Positions 24,071 to 33,513 of a DNA stretch of 35,604 nucleotides are shown piece after piece (the first letter of the stretch is position 1; each line of letters begins with the position of its first letter). Below the pieces are notes generated by a model. That model saw only the letters and a list, made by a program, of their open reading frames with translations, did no database searches and had not been told where the DNA came from. This DNA is from Bacteroidota bacterium (GTDB lineage: Bacteria; Bacteroidota; Bacteroidia; Chitinophagales; Chitinophagaceae): positions 1 to 35,604 of the forward strand of contig JAKQJH010000118.1 of the NCBI GenBank assembly GCA_029561255.1, given 5' to 3'. Both the position numbers and the translations under genes were made by a program.

Positions 24071-26179
24071 ATGAGCTTACCGAAAAGATACCTGATTACC
24101 TCCGCCCTCCCTTACGCCAACGGCCTCAAGCACGTGGGACACCTGGCCGGTGCCTATATTCCGGCTGATATCTATGCCCGTTACCTGCGGGCGCAGAAAA
24201 GAGATGTGGTGTTTGTCTGCGGCAGTGATGAACATGGCACGGCCATCCCTATCCAGGCCACCAAGGAAGGTACTACGCCCCGTGCCATCATCGACAAATA
24301 CCATGCAGCCATGAAACAGGACTTTGAAGACCTGAGCATGAGCTTTGATATCTACCACCGTACCAGTGAGCCCATCCACCATGAAACGGCACAGGAATTT
24401 TTTACATACCTGAATGACCGGGGAGAACTTGAAATAAAAGAAACGGAGCAATATTTTGACGAAGAGGCGAACAGCTTCCTGGCCGACCGCTATATCAAGG
24501 GTACTTGCCCCAATTGCGGCAGTGACCGTGCATTTGGGGATCAGTGCGAAACCTGTGGCCGTACCCTGAGTCCGGATGAACTGATTAACCCGGTGAGCAC
24601 TTTAAGCGGCAAGGCGCCCATCAAGAAAAAAACTTCACACTGGTACCTGCCCCTCGGTAAACATGAAGCCTTCCTCCGCGAGTGGATCCTGGAGCAACAT
24701 AAAGACGACTGGCGTCCGACTGTAATCGGCCAGTGCAAGAGCTGGATCGAAGGCGGCCTGCAATCAAGAGCCGTAACCCGTGACCTGGACTGGGGGATTA
24801 AAGTGCCTGTGGCCGGGGCCGATGGCAAAATGCTCTATGTTTGGTTTGATGCACCGATCGGTTATGTGAGTGCCACCAAACAATGGGCTATTGACAATAA
24901 CAAAGACTGGAAGCCTTACTGGTATGATAAAGACACCAAACTGGTGCATTTTATTGGCAAAGACAATATCGTATTCCATTGCATCATCTTCCCGATCATG
25001 CTGAAACTGCATGGGAATATTTTACCGGAGAATGTACCGGCCAATGAATTCCTGAACCTGGAAGGCGACAAGATGAGTACCAGCCGCAACTGGAAGCTCG
25101 ATATGCGGGATTATATCAATGATTTTGTCAAAAAGGAAAACGGGGGCGGTCAATGCGTGGATATGTTGCGTTATTACCTGACCCAGATCGCGCCGGAGAC
25201 CAAGGACAGTGAATTTATGTGGAAAGGATTCCAGGATGCGGTGAACAGTGAACTGGTTTCCAAGTTCGGCAACTTTGTAAACCGGACCTGGGTGCTGATG
25301 CATAAACTCTGCGGGGGTAAAGTACCACGCCTGCATGAGGAATTGCTGGATGAGAATGACCGGACCCTGTTTACGGATATCAAAGACGCTAAAACAAAAA
25401 TTGAAAATCTGCTGGAGGAATATAAGTTCAGGGAAGCGTTGTTTGAAGTGATTGAACTTTCCCGGAAAGGCAATCAGTATATGCAGAAAAAAGAACCCTG
25501 GATCGTGGCCAAAAAACTGGCGGAAAATCCCGAGTCACAGAAAAGTATTGATAATACTCTTCATATCTGTTTGCAACTGACCGCCAATCTCGCGATCCTG
25601 GCCAATCCCTTCTTGCCGAATACGGCACGGAAAATGCTGCATCTGATGAAAGTGGTGGAGAAAATGCTGGACTGGGACAATGCGGGCAAGATAAACCTGC
25701 TGAGTGTGGGTTATACCCTGCGGGAACCCCAGTTATTATTCCGTCAGATTGATGACGAAGAGATCAAAACACAAATAGAAAAACTTAAAAGCGGGCTTTT
25801 AAAAATGGAAGAACCTAAAAAAGAAGAAGTAAAACCGGAAGTTCCGGCCAAAGCCGTCATCCAGTTTGATGATTTTGCAAAAATTGAACTGAAAACGGGT
25901 ACCATCCTTACGGCGGAGAAAGTGGAGAAGGCGGATAAACTGCTCAAATTGTCGGTAGATCTTGGCAATGAAGTCCGCACTATTGTGAGCGGGATAGCCC
26001 TGCATTACCAACCCGAAGAAATTGTGGGCCGCCAGGTAACGGTGGTGACCAATCTGGCACCGCGTAAAATGCGTGGAATTGAGAGCAACGGGATGATTGT
26101 GATGGCGGAGGACAAGGCTGGCAAACTGCATTTTATATCACCTGCTCAGCCAATCGATCCGGGTTCTACGGTCAGTTAA
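24071..26179 (+). CDS. metG: Methionyl-tRNA synthetase with C-terminal tRNA-binding domain
   Basis: A 702-aa class I synthetase that charges tRNA-Met. Signatures are HVGH (21-24), the HIGH motif of the nucleotide site; a zinc knuckle with Cys146, Cys149, Cys159 and Cys162; and KMSTS at 334-338. The anticodon domain follows (about 390-560). A C-terminal OB-fold tRNA-binding domain (about 605-702; KIELKTGTILTAEKVEKADK) is joined by a Lys/Glu/Pro linker and supports dimerisation. Full length and intact. It has its own consensus promoter and terminator. Confidence 0.98.
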   Translation: MSLPKRYLITSALPYANGLKHVGHLAGAYIPADIYARYLRAQKRDVVFVCGSDEHGTAIPIQATKEGTTPRAIIDKYHAAMKQDFEDLSMSFDIYHRTSEPIHHETAQEFFTYLNDRGELEIKETEQYFDEEANSFLADRYIKGTCPNCGSDRAFGDQCETCGRTLSPDELINPVSTLSGKAPIKKKTSHWYLPLGKHEAFLREWILEQHKDDWRPTVIGQCKSWIEGGLQSRAVTRDLDWGIKVPVAGADGKMLYVWFDAPIGYVSATKQWAIDNNKDWKPYWYDKDTKLVHFIGKDNIVFHCIIFPIMLKLHGNILPENVPANEFLNLEGDKMSTSRNWKLDMRDYINDFVKKENGGGQCVDMLRYYLTQIAPETKDSEFMWKGFQDAVNSELVSKFGNFVNRTWVLMHKLCGGKVPRLHEELLDENDRTLFTDIKDAKTKIENLLEEYKFREALFEVIELSRKGNQYMQKKEPWIVAKKLAENPESQKSIDNTLHICLQLTANLAILANPFLPNTARKMLHLMKVVEKMLDWDNAGKINLLSVGYTLREPQLLFRQIDDEEIKTQIEKLKSGLLKMEEPKKEEVKPEVPAKAVIQFDDFAKIELKTGTILTAEKVEKADKLLKLSVDLGNEVRTIVSGIALHYQPEEIVGRQVTVVTNLAPRKMRGIESNGMIVMAEDKAGKLHFISPAQPIDPGSTVS

Positions 26180-26197
26180 TTGTTAAAATACTGTAAG

Positions 26198-26224
26198 CCC
26201 CCGTAATAACGGGGGTTTTCCTTT
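26198..26224 (+). terminator. Intrinsic terminator after metG
   Basis: A stem of cccccgt / acggggg (26198-26204 and 26209-26215) with an AATA loop is followed by TTTTCCTTTT. It begins 18 bp after the metG stop codon. Confidence 0.9.
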
Positions 26225-26271
26225 TCTGCGGCAACGAATTCAGTAATTTTATACAAAGAGGGAGCCACAAG

Positions 26272-29200
26272 TTGACAAAGAAAAGCCGCGGTAGAAAATT
26301 ATTGAAGATTACCGGTATCATTACCGGTACCCTGCTCCTGTTGTTTTTTGCTTTTCACACCTGGATCAATTACAATGCCCGGCATATTATTGAAGACCTG
26401 GTAGAATCCAGATCGAAGGGGCGGTTAAAAATGAAACTGGAAAAATTCCGTTTCAGCTGGTTCAGCCGTAAAGTGGAATTAACCAATGCGGTCATCTATA
26501 CGGCCGACTCCATCAATGCCACTACTTCCTACCGTTTCCAGGTACAGCATATAAAACTTTCCGTACAGAAAATCTGGCCCATTGTTTTTGAAAACAAGTT
26601 GCTGATTGACTCACTCAACCTGGACCAGCCGGAAATCGTGGTGACCCGGCTGAAGCGATTACCTACCGATACGGGTAGTAAAAAAGAAGTATCAATACCG
26701 GAAGAACTCGGCAAGATCTATTCGTCCATTCAGGATGCGTTGCAGGCTTTAAAAGTAAACCGCTTCCAGATCGACAATGCGAAATTCACGTTGCTCAATA
26801 AAATCAGGCCGGACCAGTTACCCTTATCGATCAGTAACATTCACTTTCACATCGATAACCTGTCGGTCGATACCAGTACCCTCAAAGGAAATGAAAAACT
26901 TTTTTTCAGCGACAATGTAGTCCTCAATGCCCGCAACCAGGATATTGTTTTTCCGGACGGGAGACACCGGTTGGCCTTTAGTAATTTCCGGATCAACCTG
27001 AAAAACAGACTGGTGGAATTTGACAGCTGTACGATGACCACCGAACAAATAGACCGTGGCCGTTCGCGTTTCCGTGTTTTCTTCGATACCTTACGGCTGG
27101 CCAATATAGATTTTGACACCTTGTACCGTTCCGAAGTAATCAAGGCGGACACCGTGTATTGCCTCAATCCCCGCTTTGACCTGGAAGTGGAGAATAACAG
27201 CCAGCGCAAACCCGGTGAAAAGCGAACCGCCCCCACACTGGAAGAGATTGTACAACAGCTGACTGGTGACCTGCTGCTGGGGCATGTGATTGTGAAGAAT
27301 GCCGACTTTCATATCAAAACAAATTTTGACCAGCATCCGGCTTCGTTTGAATTTACCCAAAACAATTTTGAACTGGAGGGACTGAAAGTATCCCAGCATG
27401 CTCCCCGGCCGTTAACGGTTAAAACCGTGGCCCTGGCGATCCGTAATTATGAAAATTTTATCCGTGACAGTACCTATAAATTGAAATTCGACAGTATTGT
27501 GATCCGTGAAAACCGGGTCTATCTCGACCGGTTTGAATTCGAGAAAAGGGCCGGCGGAAAAATCACGAACCGTTTCAGTATTCCCCGGTTTGAACTGAGC
27601 GGTTTGTCCTGGGATGACCTCGTGTTTAATCAGCAGCTAAAAGCAAAAGAAGCCACTTTATATCACCCGTCCATTGACTATACTGCTGTCACCACCGCCT
27701 CTACGAAAGGCAAAGGGAAGAAAAGTATTTTTTCCACCCTGGCGGAAATTGGCCAGCTGATACAACTGGAGAAAATGAATATTGTGGATGGCAAGATTGA
27801 TATTTCCTTAAAAAACAATACCGCCATTCAGCTCGAAGATGCTTCGATGACGATCCGTACCAAGACCCTCTTCCTGGCAAAAAAAGCGCGGGCTATTGAA
27901 CATGCTGTGGATTACCTGGAATTTTCCACTGGTCGGATAAAATCAGGCAAACTGGAAATACAATTGGACGATGTACAGTACACGGGTAATAAGAATGGTT
28001 TTTTGCTGGCGCGGAAAGTCCGGGTAAAAGACAGGGAAAGCCGGATGGATATTTCGGCTGAAAACGCAGCGGTGGATGATATCCTGACCGATGAAGAAAC
28101 CGGCGATATTGCGGCCAGTGGTATCCGTTGGGACAAGGCCGATATATGGTTATTGTTAGCCCCGCCTGGGAATACCCCTTCGAAACAACCCGCGATTGAA
28201 CTGAAAGATCTTTCCGGGGCTAACACCCGGGTATTAATCAGTACTGGCAACAAGACCATCCGGTCATTTATCAAAGAAGTAAAACTGGAAGAGTTGATTA
28301 GTGAGGATGGCAAGCCCTTGTATTTAAAAAATCCGGTCATCAGTGGAGAGTATGCCGAACTGAAAGACAGTATCACTCATTTTTTAGTGAAGAAATTCAG
28401 TATTGAAGATAAACGCCTTTCCGTTTTAAATGAAGTAACCTATGAACATACGCGTCAGCAAAACAGCACCCGTCTGCTTATTCCTTCCCTATCAGTTATT
28501 CCGGATATTAATGAAATGCTGAGTGGCCGCTATGTGATGGATCAACTGGTATTAAATAAGCCCGTTCTCACTGCCGGTCTGAGTGATAAAGGAGCTAAAG
28601 CATTCCTCCCTCCCACCCGTATCGGACATTTGCTGATCACTCAACCGGAAATCCGTTTCAGTCTGGCTGACAGAAACGGCAGCATCCGTATTGACTGGAA
28701 CGGTGCCATTGAAAAAGACAATAAAGTAGAGATCCGTCAACTGGAAGTCAGCCAGGATCAACCTGAACTCCGTTTACAATCACTGGAAATGAACCTGGAT
28801 CATTTTCGTTATCAGAGTCCGAAAGGCAAACATTATGATGCTGGCTCAGGGAAAATAGAAACCGTAATTAACAAGCTGGTCTATCAACCGGCGGCTGATG
28901 AACCAGCCAATTGGTCGGCTACGGTAAGTAAGTTGGATGCCCGCCAGTTTATCATTGACAGTATAGGTAAGAAAAACGGCATCCTGAGTGTGGAATCTGC
29001 CGCCATCCGCGACCTGGAGATCAATAGCGAAATACTCACTGATCCTTATCAGCTGGTGGCGGGTAATACCCGCTTTCGTCTCGAACGATTTACCGGGCAT
29101 TACCGGGACGCGGTTAAGCAATTCAACTGGCAGCATGCCGGGTATAGTCAGCTTACCCATATGGTATCCGTGGACAGTTTTGCCTACCGACATAGTCTCG

Positions 29201-30129
29201 ACCTGGATTCCTTTATATCCCGCCAGCAATACCAGAAAGATTATATAGCTGTCGGGAGTGGGCCGATGCTGATCGGGCCGGTTGACCGTCAACGGTTTTT
29301 GCAGGACAGTGTGTTCCAGATTGGTAAAATAAAAATTGAAAGAGCCTGGTTCACGGATTATAAAGACAAGCGATTACCCTTTGCCGCCGGTAACATCCGT
29401 TTTTTGCCTGTCAATATGATTAAACGAATTCCTTTTAAAATCGCGGCAGATACGATCCAGGTCAATCCCGGCATGGTGGACTATACCGAGTTCAACAATA
29501 AAACCAATGCGTCAGGAACCATTCCTATCCGGCGCATGGATATCACATTATTTGATGTGAAGAACCATGGCATCCGGAGGAATGACAGTCTTACTATCCG
29601 CGCAACCGGATATGTAATGGATTCCATCTGGGTCCAGTTACGGTTAAAAGAATCCTATACCGATTCGCTCGGCGGCTTTAAAATGACTCTGCGGGCCAAG
29701 GCGGGTAACCTGGCCATATTGAACCCGGTGTTGATTCCGCTGGTATCCGCGAAATTGATTTCCGGTGAAGTAGATACTTTACATATGCGGGTAGTTGGCC
29801 GGGAATACCTCGCCATTGGTGAAATGCAGATGAATTATAAAAATCTGAAATTCCGCTACCTCAAAGATGGGAAAGATGAAAAACAACGATTTTTTACCCG
29901 GTTGAAGAACTACATCGCCAATACCTTTATCATCCGGAAAAATAACAGTTCCCGAAACGGGCATGTATTTGCGCTCCGGGCCCGGGACCGGTCGGCCATT
30001 AACTACCTGCTCCGCATTACCCTGAGCGGAATGAGCAGTAGTGCCGGGGTCACCAAAAACAAGAAACTGTACCGCAGGTACCTGCATGAACTGGAGAAAA
30101 AAGGCCTGCCTCCCCCGGGGTATGAATAA
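26272..30129 (+). CDS. Large AsmA-like membrane-anchored protein
   Basis: A 1285-aa protein with a basic start, one N-terminal membrane anchor (about 13-30) and a very long periplasmic part of repeated beta-strand segments. Phrases such as LLIDSLNLDQPEIVVTRLK and repeated LEMNLDHFRY-type strands are typical of AsmA/TamB-like proteins, now viewed as bridges moving phospholipid between inner and outer membrane. The conserved tail (about 1170-1285, FRYLKDGKDEKQRFFTRLKN) matches the end of Bacteroidota AsmA-like proteins. The start TTG at 26272 follows GGGAG (26260-26264) by 7 bases and directly precedes the anchor. Family membership is fairly certain, exact function is not. Confidence 0.8.
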   Translation: MTKKSRGRKLLKITGIITGTLLLLFFAFHTWINYNARHIIEDLVESRSKGRLKMKLEKFRFSWFSRKVELTNAVIYTADSINATTSYRFQVQHIKLSVQKIWPIVFENKLLIDSLNLDQPEIVVTRLKRLPTDTGSKKEVSIPEELGKIYSSIQDALQALKVNRFQIDNAKFTLLNKIRPDQLPLSISNIHFHIDNLSVDTSTLKGNEKLFFSDNVVLNARNQDIVFPDGRHRLAFSNFRINLKNRLVEFDSCTMTTEQIDRGRSRFRVFFDTLRLANIDFDTLYRSEVIKADTVYCLNPRFDLEVENNSQRKPGEKRTAPTLEEIVQQLTGDLLLGHVIVKNADFHIKTNFDQHPASFEFTQNNFELEGLKVSQHAPRPLTVKTVALAIRNYENFIRDSTYKLKFDSIVIRENRVYLDRFEFEKRAGGKITNRFSIPRFELSGLSWDDLVFNQQLKAKEATLYHPSIDYTAVTTASTKGKGKKSIFSTLAEIGQLIQLEKMNIVDGKIDISLKNNTAIQLEDASMTIRTKTLFLAKKARAIEHAVDYLEFSTGRIKSGKLEIQLDDVQYTGNKNGFLLARKVRVKDRESRMDISAENAAVDDILTDEETGDIAASGIRWDKADIWLLLAPPGNTPSKQPAIELKDLSGANTRVLISTGNKTIRSFIKEVKLEELISEDGKPLYLKNPVISGEYAELKDSITHFLVKKFSIEDKRLSVLNEVTYEHTRQQNSTRLLIPSLSVIPDINEMLSGRYVMDQLVLNKPVLTAGLSDKGAKAFLPPTRIGHLLITQPEIRFSLADRNGSIRIDWNGAIEKDNKVEIRQLEVSQDQPELRLQSLEMNLDHFRYQSPKGKHYDAGSGKIETVINKLVYQPAADEPANWSATVSKLDARQFIIDSIGKKNGILSVESAAIRDLEINSEILTDPYQLVAGNTRFRLERFTGHYRDAVKQFNWQHAGYSQLTHMVSVDSFAYRHSLDLDSFISRQQYQKDYIAVGSGPMLIGPVDRQRFLQDSVFQIGKIKIERAWFTDYKDKRLPFAAGNIRFLPVNMIKRIPFKIAADTIQVNPGMVDYTEFNNKTNASGTIPIRRMDITLFDVKNHGIRRNDSLTIRATGYVMDSIWVQLRLKESYTDSLGGFKMTLRAKAGNLAILNPVLIPLVSAKLISGEVDTLHMRVVGREYLAIGEMQMNYKNLKFRYLKDGKDEKQRFFTRLKNYIANTFIIRKNNSSRNGHVFALRARDRSAINYLLRITLSGMSSSAGVTKNKKLYRRYLHELEKKGLPPPGYE

Positions 30130-30174
30130 GCTATAAACCCGGTTTTTCCAGTTCACAAAAAATCTTATCTTCGA

Positions 30175-30206
30175 TTTCAAATTAGTTGCATAACTAACTA
30201 ATTTTG
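30175..30206 (+). promoter_or_regulatory. fadN promoter with operator palindrome between -33 and -7
   Basis: TTTC (30175-30178, one mismatch to TTTG), a 20-bp spacer and TAATTTTG (30199-30206, exact TAnnTTTG) form a Bacteroidota promoter. The perfect inverted repeat TTAGTT-GCAT-AACTAA (30182-30197) fills the spacer. A protein bound there would block RNA polymerase. The form resembles MarR-family sites. The leader to the fadN ATG is about 23 bases. Confidence 0.6.
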
Positions 30207-30235
30207 TATTTTACCTCTTTCATAAAACTGAATCT

Positions 30236-32614
30236 ATGAAGCGTGCCATTAAAAAAGTTGCTGTCTTGGGAAGCGGAGTAATGGGTTCCCGTATTGCCTG
30301 TCATTTCGCCGGGATGGGTGTACAGGTATTGTTGCTTGATATTGTCCCTAAAGATGTAGCCGCCGATGCCAAACCGGCTGAGCGGAATAAGATCGTAAAT
30401 GATGCACTGACAGCCGCTATAAAAAGCAACCCCTCCCCGGTGTACCACAAGGATGTGGTGAAAAAAATCAGCACTGGCAATTTTGAGGATAATATGAAAG
30501 ATATTGCCGGATGTGATTGGATTATTGAAGTGGTGGTGGAACGGCTGGATATCAAACAAAAAGTATTTGAACAGGTAGAACAGTACCGGAAGCCCGGAAC
30601 CCTGATTACTTCCAATACATCGGGCATTCCCATTCATATGATGGCGGAAGGGCGCAGTGATGATTTTAAAAAACATTTCTGTGGCACCCACTTTTTTAAT
30701 CCCCCTCGCTACCTCCGTCTTTTGGAGATCATACCCACCCCCTATACCGATCCTGAGATCGTGGACTTCCTGATGAATTACGGGGATCTCTACCTGGGTA
30801 AGACGACTGTTTTATGTAAAGACACACCCGCTTTTATCGCCAACCGGATTGGCGTATTCGGGATGATGGCAATCATGAACGTAAAAGAAAAACTTGGATT
30901 GACGATTGATGAGATCGATGCATTGACCGGTCCGGTCATTGGTCGTCCCAAATCCGCGACTTTCCGTACCGCCGATGTGGTGGGGATCGATACATTGGTT
31001 AAAGTGGCAAAGGGAGTAGCTGATAATTGTCCGGCGGATGAAGCCATTGATCAGTTTGCCATTCCGGCCTGGCTGGATAAAATGGTCAGCAATAACTGGC
31101 TGGGTGATAAAACGGGGCAGGGCTTTTTTAAGAAAACAAAAGGAGCCGGCGGCGAGAAAGAAATTCTCACCCTGAATCTCGCGACGATGGAATATGCCCC
31201 GCGGGTTAAGCCAAAGTTTGCCACCCTGGAAGCCGCTAAACCCATTGATGATCTCAATGCGCGTTTAAGGGTTTTAGTAGCCGGGCAGGATAAGGCCGGT
31301 GAATTTTACCGTTTATTCCATTATGGTTTATTTTCCTATATCGCTCACCGTATTCCGGAAATCAGTGATGAACTGTACCGGGTGGATGATGCGATGATGG
31401 CCGGTTTTGGCTGGGAGATCGGTGCTTTCGAAAGCTGGGATGTGTTGGGTGTGGCGAAAACCACGGAAGCAATGAAAGCGGCGGGTTATAAAGTAGCGCC
31501 CTGGGTGGAGGAAATGCTGGCGGCCGGTAATAAATCTTTCTTCAAAATTGAAGCCGGCAAAAAACTCAGTTACGATCCGGCCAGCAAAACCTATAAAACA
31601 TTACCCGGTGGTGAAGCTTTTATCGTGATGAGCAATCAGACCGATAAACAGATCTGGAAAAACAGCAGTTGCCGGCTCTATGAACTGGGTGATGATGTAC
31701 TCGGACTGCAATGGTTTACCAAAATGGGCAGCATCGGTAGTGATGTGCTCAGTGGCATTCAGACCGCGATAGATAAAGCCGAGAAAAATTATAAAGGCCT
31801 CGTGATTGCCAATGAAGGCGCCAACTTTTCGGCCGGCGCCAATGTAGGCATGATCTTTATGTTTGCCATTGAACAGGATTATGACGAACTGAATATGGCC
31901 ATCCGCTTCTTCCAGCAAACGATGATGCGGGCCCGTTATTCATCCATACCTGTTGTAGTTGCTCCTCATGGTTTAACCCTGGGCGGCGCTTGTGAATTAA
32001 ACCTGCATGCGGATAAATGTTGTCCGGCTGCGGAAACCTATACCGGATTAGTTGAACTTGGTGTAGGTCTGATTCCCGGCGGTGGAGGCACCAAAGAATT
32101 TGTGTTGCGTGCTTCCGATGAAATGCATGAAGACGAACCCGAAACCATCACCTTGAAGAATCGTTTTCTTTCCATTGCTACGGCCAAAGTGGCAACTTCA
32201 GCGCATGAAGGATTCGGACTGGGTATCTATCGCAAAGGACTGGATGAAGTGGTGATGAACCAGGGACGTCGTATTGCGGAAGCGAAAAAATCGGTGATCG
32301 AAATTTTTGACAGCGGCTATACCGCACCGGTACAGCGAAACGATATTAAAGTACTCGGTCAATCGGCCCTAGGTGCCTTATACTCCGGCATCCATGCCAT
32401 GAAGACCGCCAACTATGCCACCGAGCATGATGCGTTGGTGGCGAAGAAACTCGCCTACGTGATGTGTGGCGGCGACCTGAGCGAACCTACATTGGTGTCT
32501 GAACAGTATCTGCTGGATCTTGAGCGGGAAGCTTTTCTTTCGCTATGTGGCGAGAAGAAGACACTGGAAAGGATACAGAGTGTGCTTAAAAGTGGTCGAC
32601 CTATAAGGAACTAA
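30236..32614 (+). CDS. fadN: FadN-type 3-hydroxyacyl-CoA dehydrogenase / enoyl-CoA hydratase
   Basis: A 792-aa two-activity beta-oxidation enzyme in the order dehydrogenase then hydratase, as in B. subtilis FadN (789 aa) and the reverse of E. coli FadB. The NAD-binding loop is GSGVMG (12-17). The dehydrogenase catalytic pair is His152 (THFFNPP) and Glu164. A C-terminal dehydrogenase region follows to about 440. A crotonase domain (about 470-700) shows GANFSAGANV (about 525) and GLTLGGACEL (about 578). No thiolase or acyl-CoA dehydrogenase gene follows within the window; instead there is a terminator and a transposase. A probable MarR-type operator suggests control by an acyl-CoA-responsive repressor, which is an inference. 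Confidence 0.94.
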   Translation: MKRAIKKVAVLGSGVMGSRIACHFAGMGVQVLLLDIVPKDVAADAKPAERNKIVNDALTAAIKSNPSPVYHKDVVKKISTGNFEDNMKDIAGCDWIIEVVVERLDIKQKVFEQVEQYRKPGTLITSNTSGIPIHMMAEGRSDDFKKHFCGTHFFNPPRYLRLLEIIPTPYTDPEIVDFLMNYGDLYLGKTTVLCKDTPAFIANRIGVFGMMAIMNVKEKLGLTIDEIDALTGPVIGRPKSATFRTADVVGIDTLVKVAKGVADNCPADEAIDQFAIPAWLDKMVSNNWLGDKTGQGFFKKTKGAGGEKEILTLNLATMEYAPRVKPKFATLEAAKPIDDLNARLRVLVAGQDKAGEFYRLFHYGLFSYIAHRIPEISDELYRVDDAMMAGFGWEIGAFESWDVLGVAKTTEAMKAAGYKVAPWVEEMLAAGNKSFFKIEAGKKLSYDPASKTYKTLPGGEAFIVMSNQTDKQIWKNSSCRLYELGDDVLGLQWFTKMGSIGSDVLSGIQTAIDKAEKNYKGLVIANEGANFSAGANVGMIFMFAIEQDYDELNMAIRFFQQTMMRARYSSIPVVVAPHGLTLGGACELNLHADKCCPAAETYTGLVELGVGLIPGGGGTKEFVLRASDEMHEDEPETITLKNRFLSIATAKVATSAHEGFGLGIYRKGLDEVVMNQGRRIAEAKKSVIEIFDSGYTAPVQRNDIKVLGQSALGALYSGIHAMKTANYATEHDALVAKKLAYVMCGGDLSEPTLVSEQYLLDLEREAFLSLCGEKKTLERIQSVLKSGRPIRN

Positions 32615-32622
32615 TAGCTCTT

Positions 32623-32660
32623 GCAAAAGCCCCTGACGGTCTCGCGTTTGGGGCTTTTGC
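32623..32660 (+). terminator. fadN terminator containing a REP core in its loop
   Basis: A perfect 11-bp stem (gcaaaagcccc / ggggcttttgc; 32623-32633 and 32650-32660) is followed by only TTTAG, so termination may be modest. The 16-base loop includes cggtctcgcgttt (32637-32649), the reverse complement of the core of the REP array at 33514-33680. Confidence 0.7.
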
Positions 32661-32722
32661 TTTAGTGAAACATCTTAGAACGATCTCGCGTTTGAGGCTT
32701 TAGCCTTTGTGCAGCTTCTTAG
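32635..32722. repeat. Left REP pair, inverted relative to the right array
   Basis: A 44-bp imperfect direct repeat: both copies carry the core cggtctcgcgttt or cgatctcgcgttt (32637-32649 and 32681-32693), continue with a GGCTTTTGC-like arm and end in cttag. The core is the reverse complement of aaacgcgagaccg. It lies upstream of the RAYT gene. Confidence 0.7.
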
Positions 32723-32893
32723 ATTACCAAACATCCCGGGGTTTTGCTTTCGATATCACCACTTTTCTATTCCCAATTGTGAATTAATCCACCTGTTTCC
32801 TGATTAATTAACCCGATATTTTCGTCAAAAAAACGTCAAATCTGTCCTTTTCCCCATACCCGTGAAATGCGCCCAGCTTAGTTTTAAAAGAAA

Positions 32894-33508
32894 ATGCAAT
32901 TCCAGCCATTCCATCTTTATCATATTTATAATCAAGGAAATAACCGCCAACGGCTTTTTCATAATGAGGATGATTACCAGACATTTCTGAATTTATACTT
33001 AAGACTCTTCCCTTCCCGTTGTTCAACGATTTCATGGTGCCTGATGCCTAACCATTTTCATTTTATGATACATACAGATGAAAAATGTCTGGTGCTTGAA
33101 AAACAAGGGGGCAATATGCTCAACCCCATTTCTAATGCAGTCAGGATTTTACTAAGTGGTTATGCCAGGATATACAATTCACGCTATAGCAGAAGTGGTT
33201 CTATTTTCCGTCAGAAAACAAAGGCCAAATGTCTTACTGAAATATCTCTTGACAAAAGTGGAGCAAAAGAGAATCTTGTCTATGCAACAACTTGTTTTCA
33301 CTATATACATCAAAACCCGCTGGTAGCAGGACTTTGTAAATCGATGGAAGATTGGCCGTATTCTTCATTCAAAGACTACTTTTCTCTGAACCAGACCAGT
33401 TTGTGTAATATGGATCTGGCTGCAAGGTATTGTGGCTTTCATCCTTCGAGTTTTGTTGAAACTTCGCTTAAAAGATATAATTTAAAGATGGAAAGGGGTA
33501 GTGAGTAA
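32894..33508 (+). CDS. REP-associated tyrosine transposase (RAYT, Y1_Tnp)
   Basis: A 204-aa HUH-family single-strand nuclease. The opening HLYHIYNQGNNRQRLF (7-22) is typical of Y1 transposases. The metal-binding HUH motif is His54-Phe-His56 in MPNHFHFMI. The catalytic tyrosine is probably Tyr137 in FHYIHQNPLVAGL, corresponding to Tyr115 in the DYIYINP motif of E. coli TnpA-REP. WPYSSFKDY (154-162) is also a family hallmark. RAYTs are usually single-copy domesticated enzymes that cut and move REP hairpins. Here the gene lies between two oppositely oriented groups of REP cores, the expected cognate substrate. It appears intact. ATG at 32894 is used. Confidence 0.93.
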   Translation: MQFQPFHLYHIYNQGNNRQRLFHNEDDYQTFLNLYLRLFPSRCSTISWCLMPNHFHFMIHTDEKCLVLEKQGGNMLNPISNAVRILLSGYARIYNSRYSRSGSIFRQKTKAKCLTEISLDKSGAKENLVYATTCFHYIHQNPLVAGLCKSMEDWPYSSFKDYFSLNQTSLCNMDLAARYCGFHPSSFVETSLKRYNLKMERGSE

Positions 33509-33513
33509 ATGGT

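Noticed and set aside
32808-33035. 75-codon minus-strand frame overlapping the RAYT gene start
   Set aside because: It is antisense to the conserved N-terminus of the transposase and resembles nothing recognisable.
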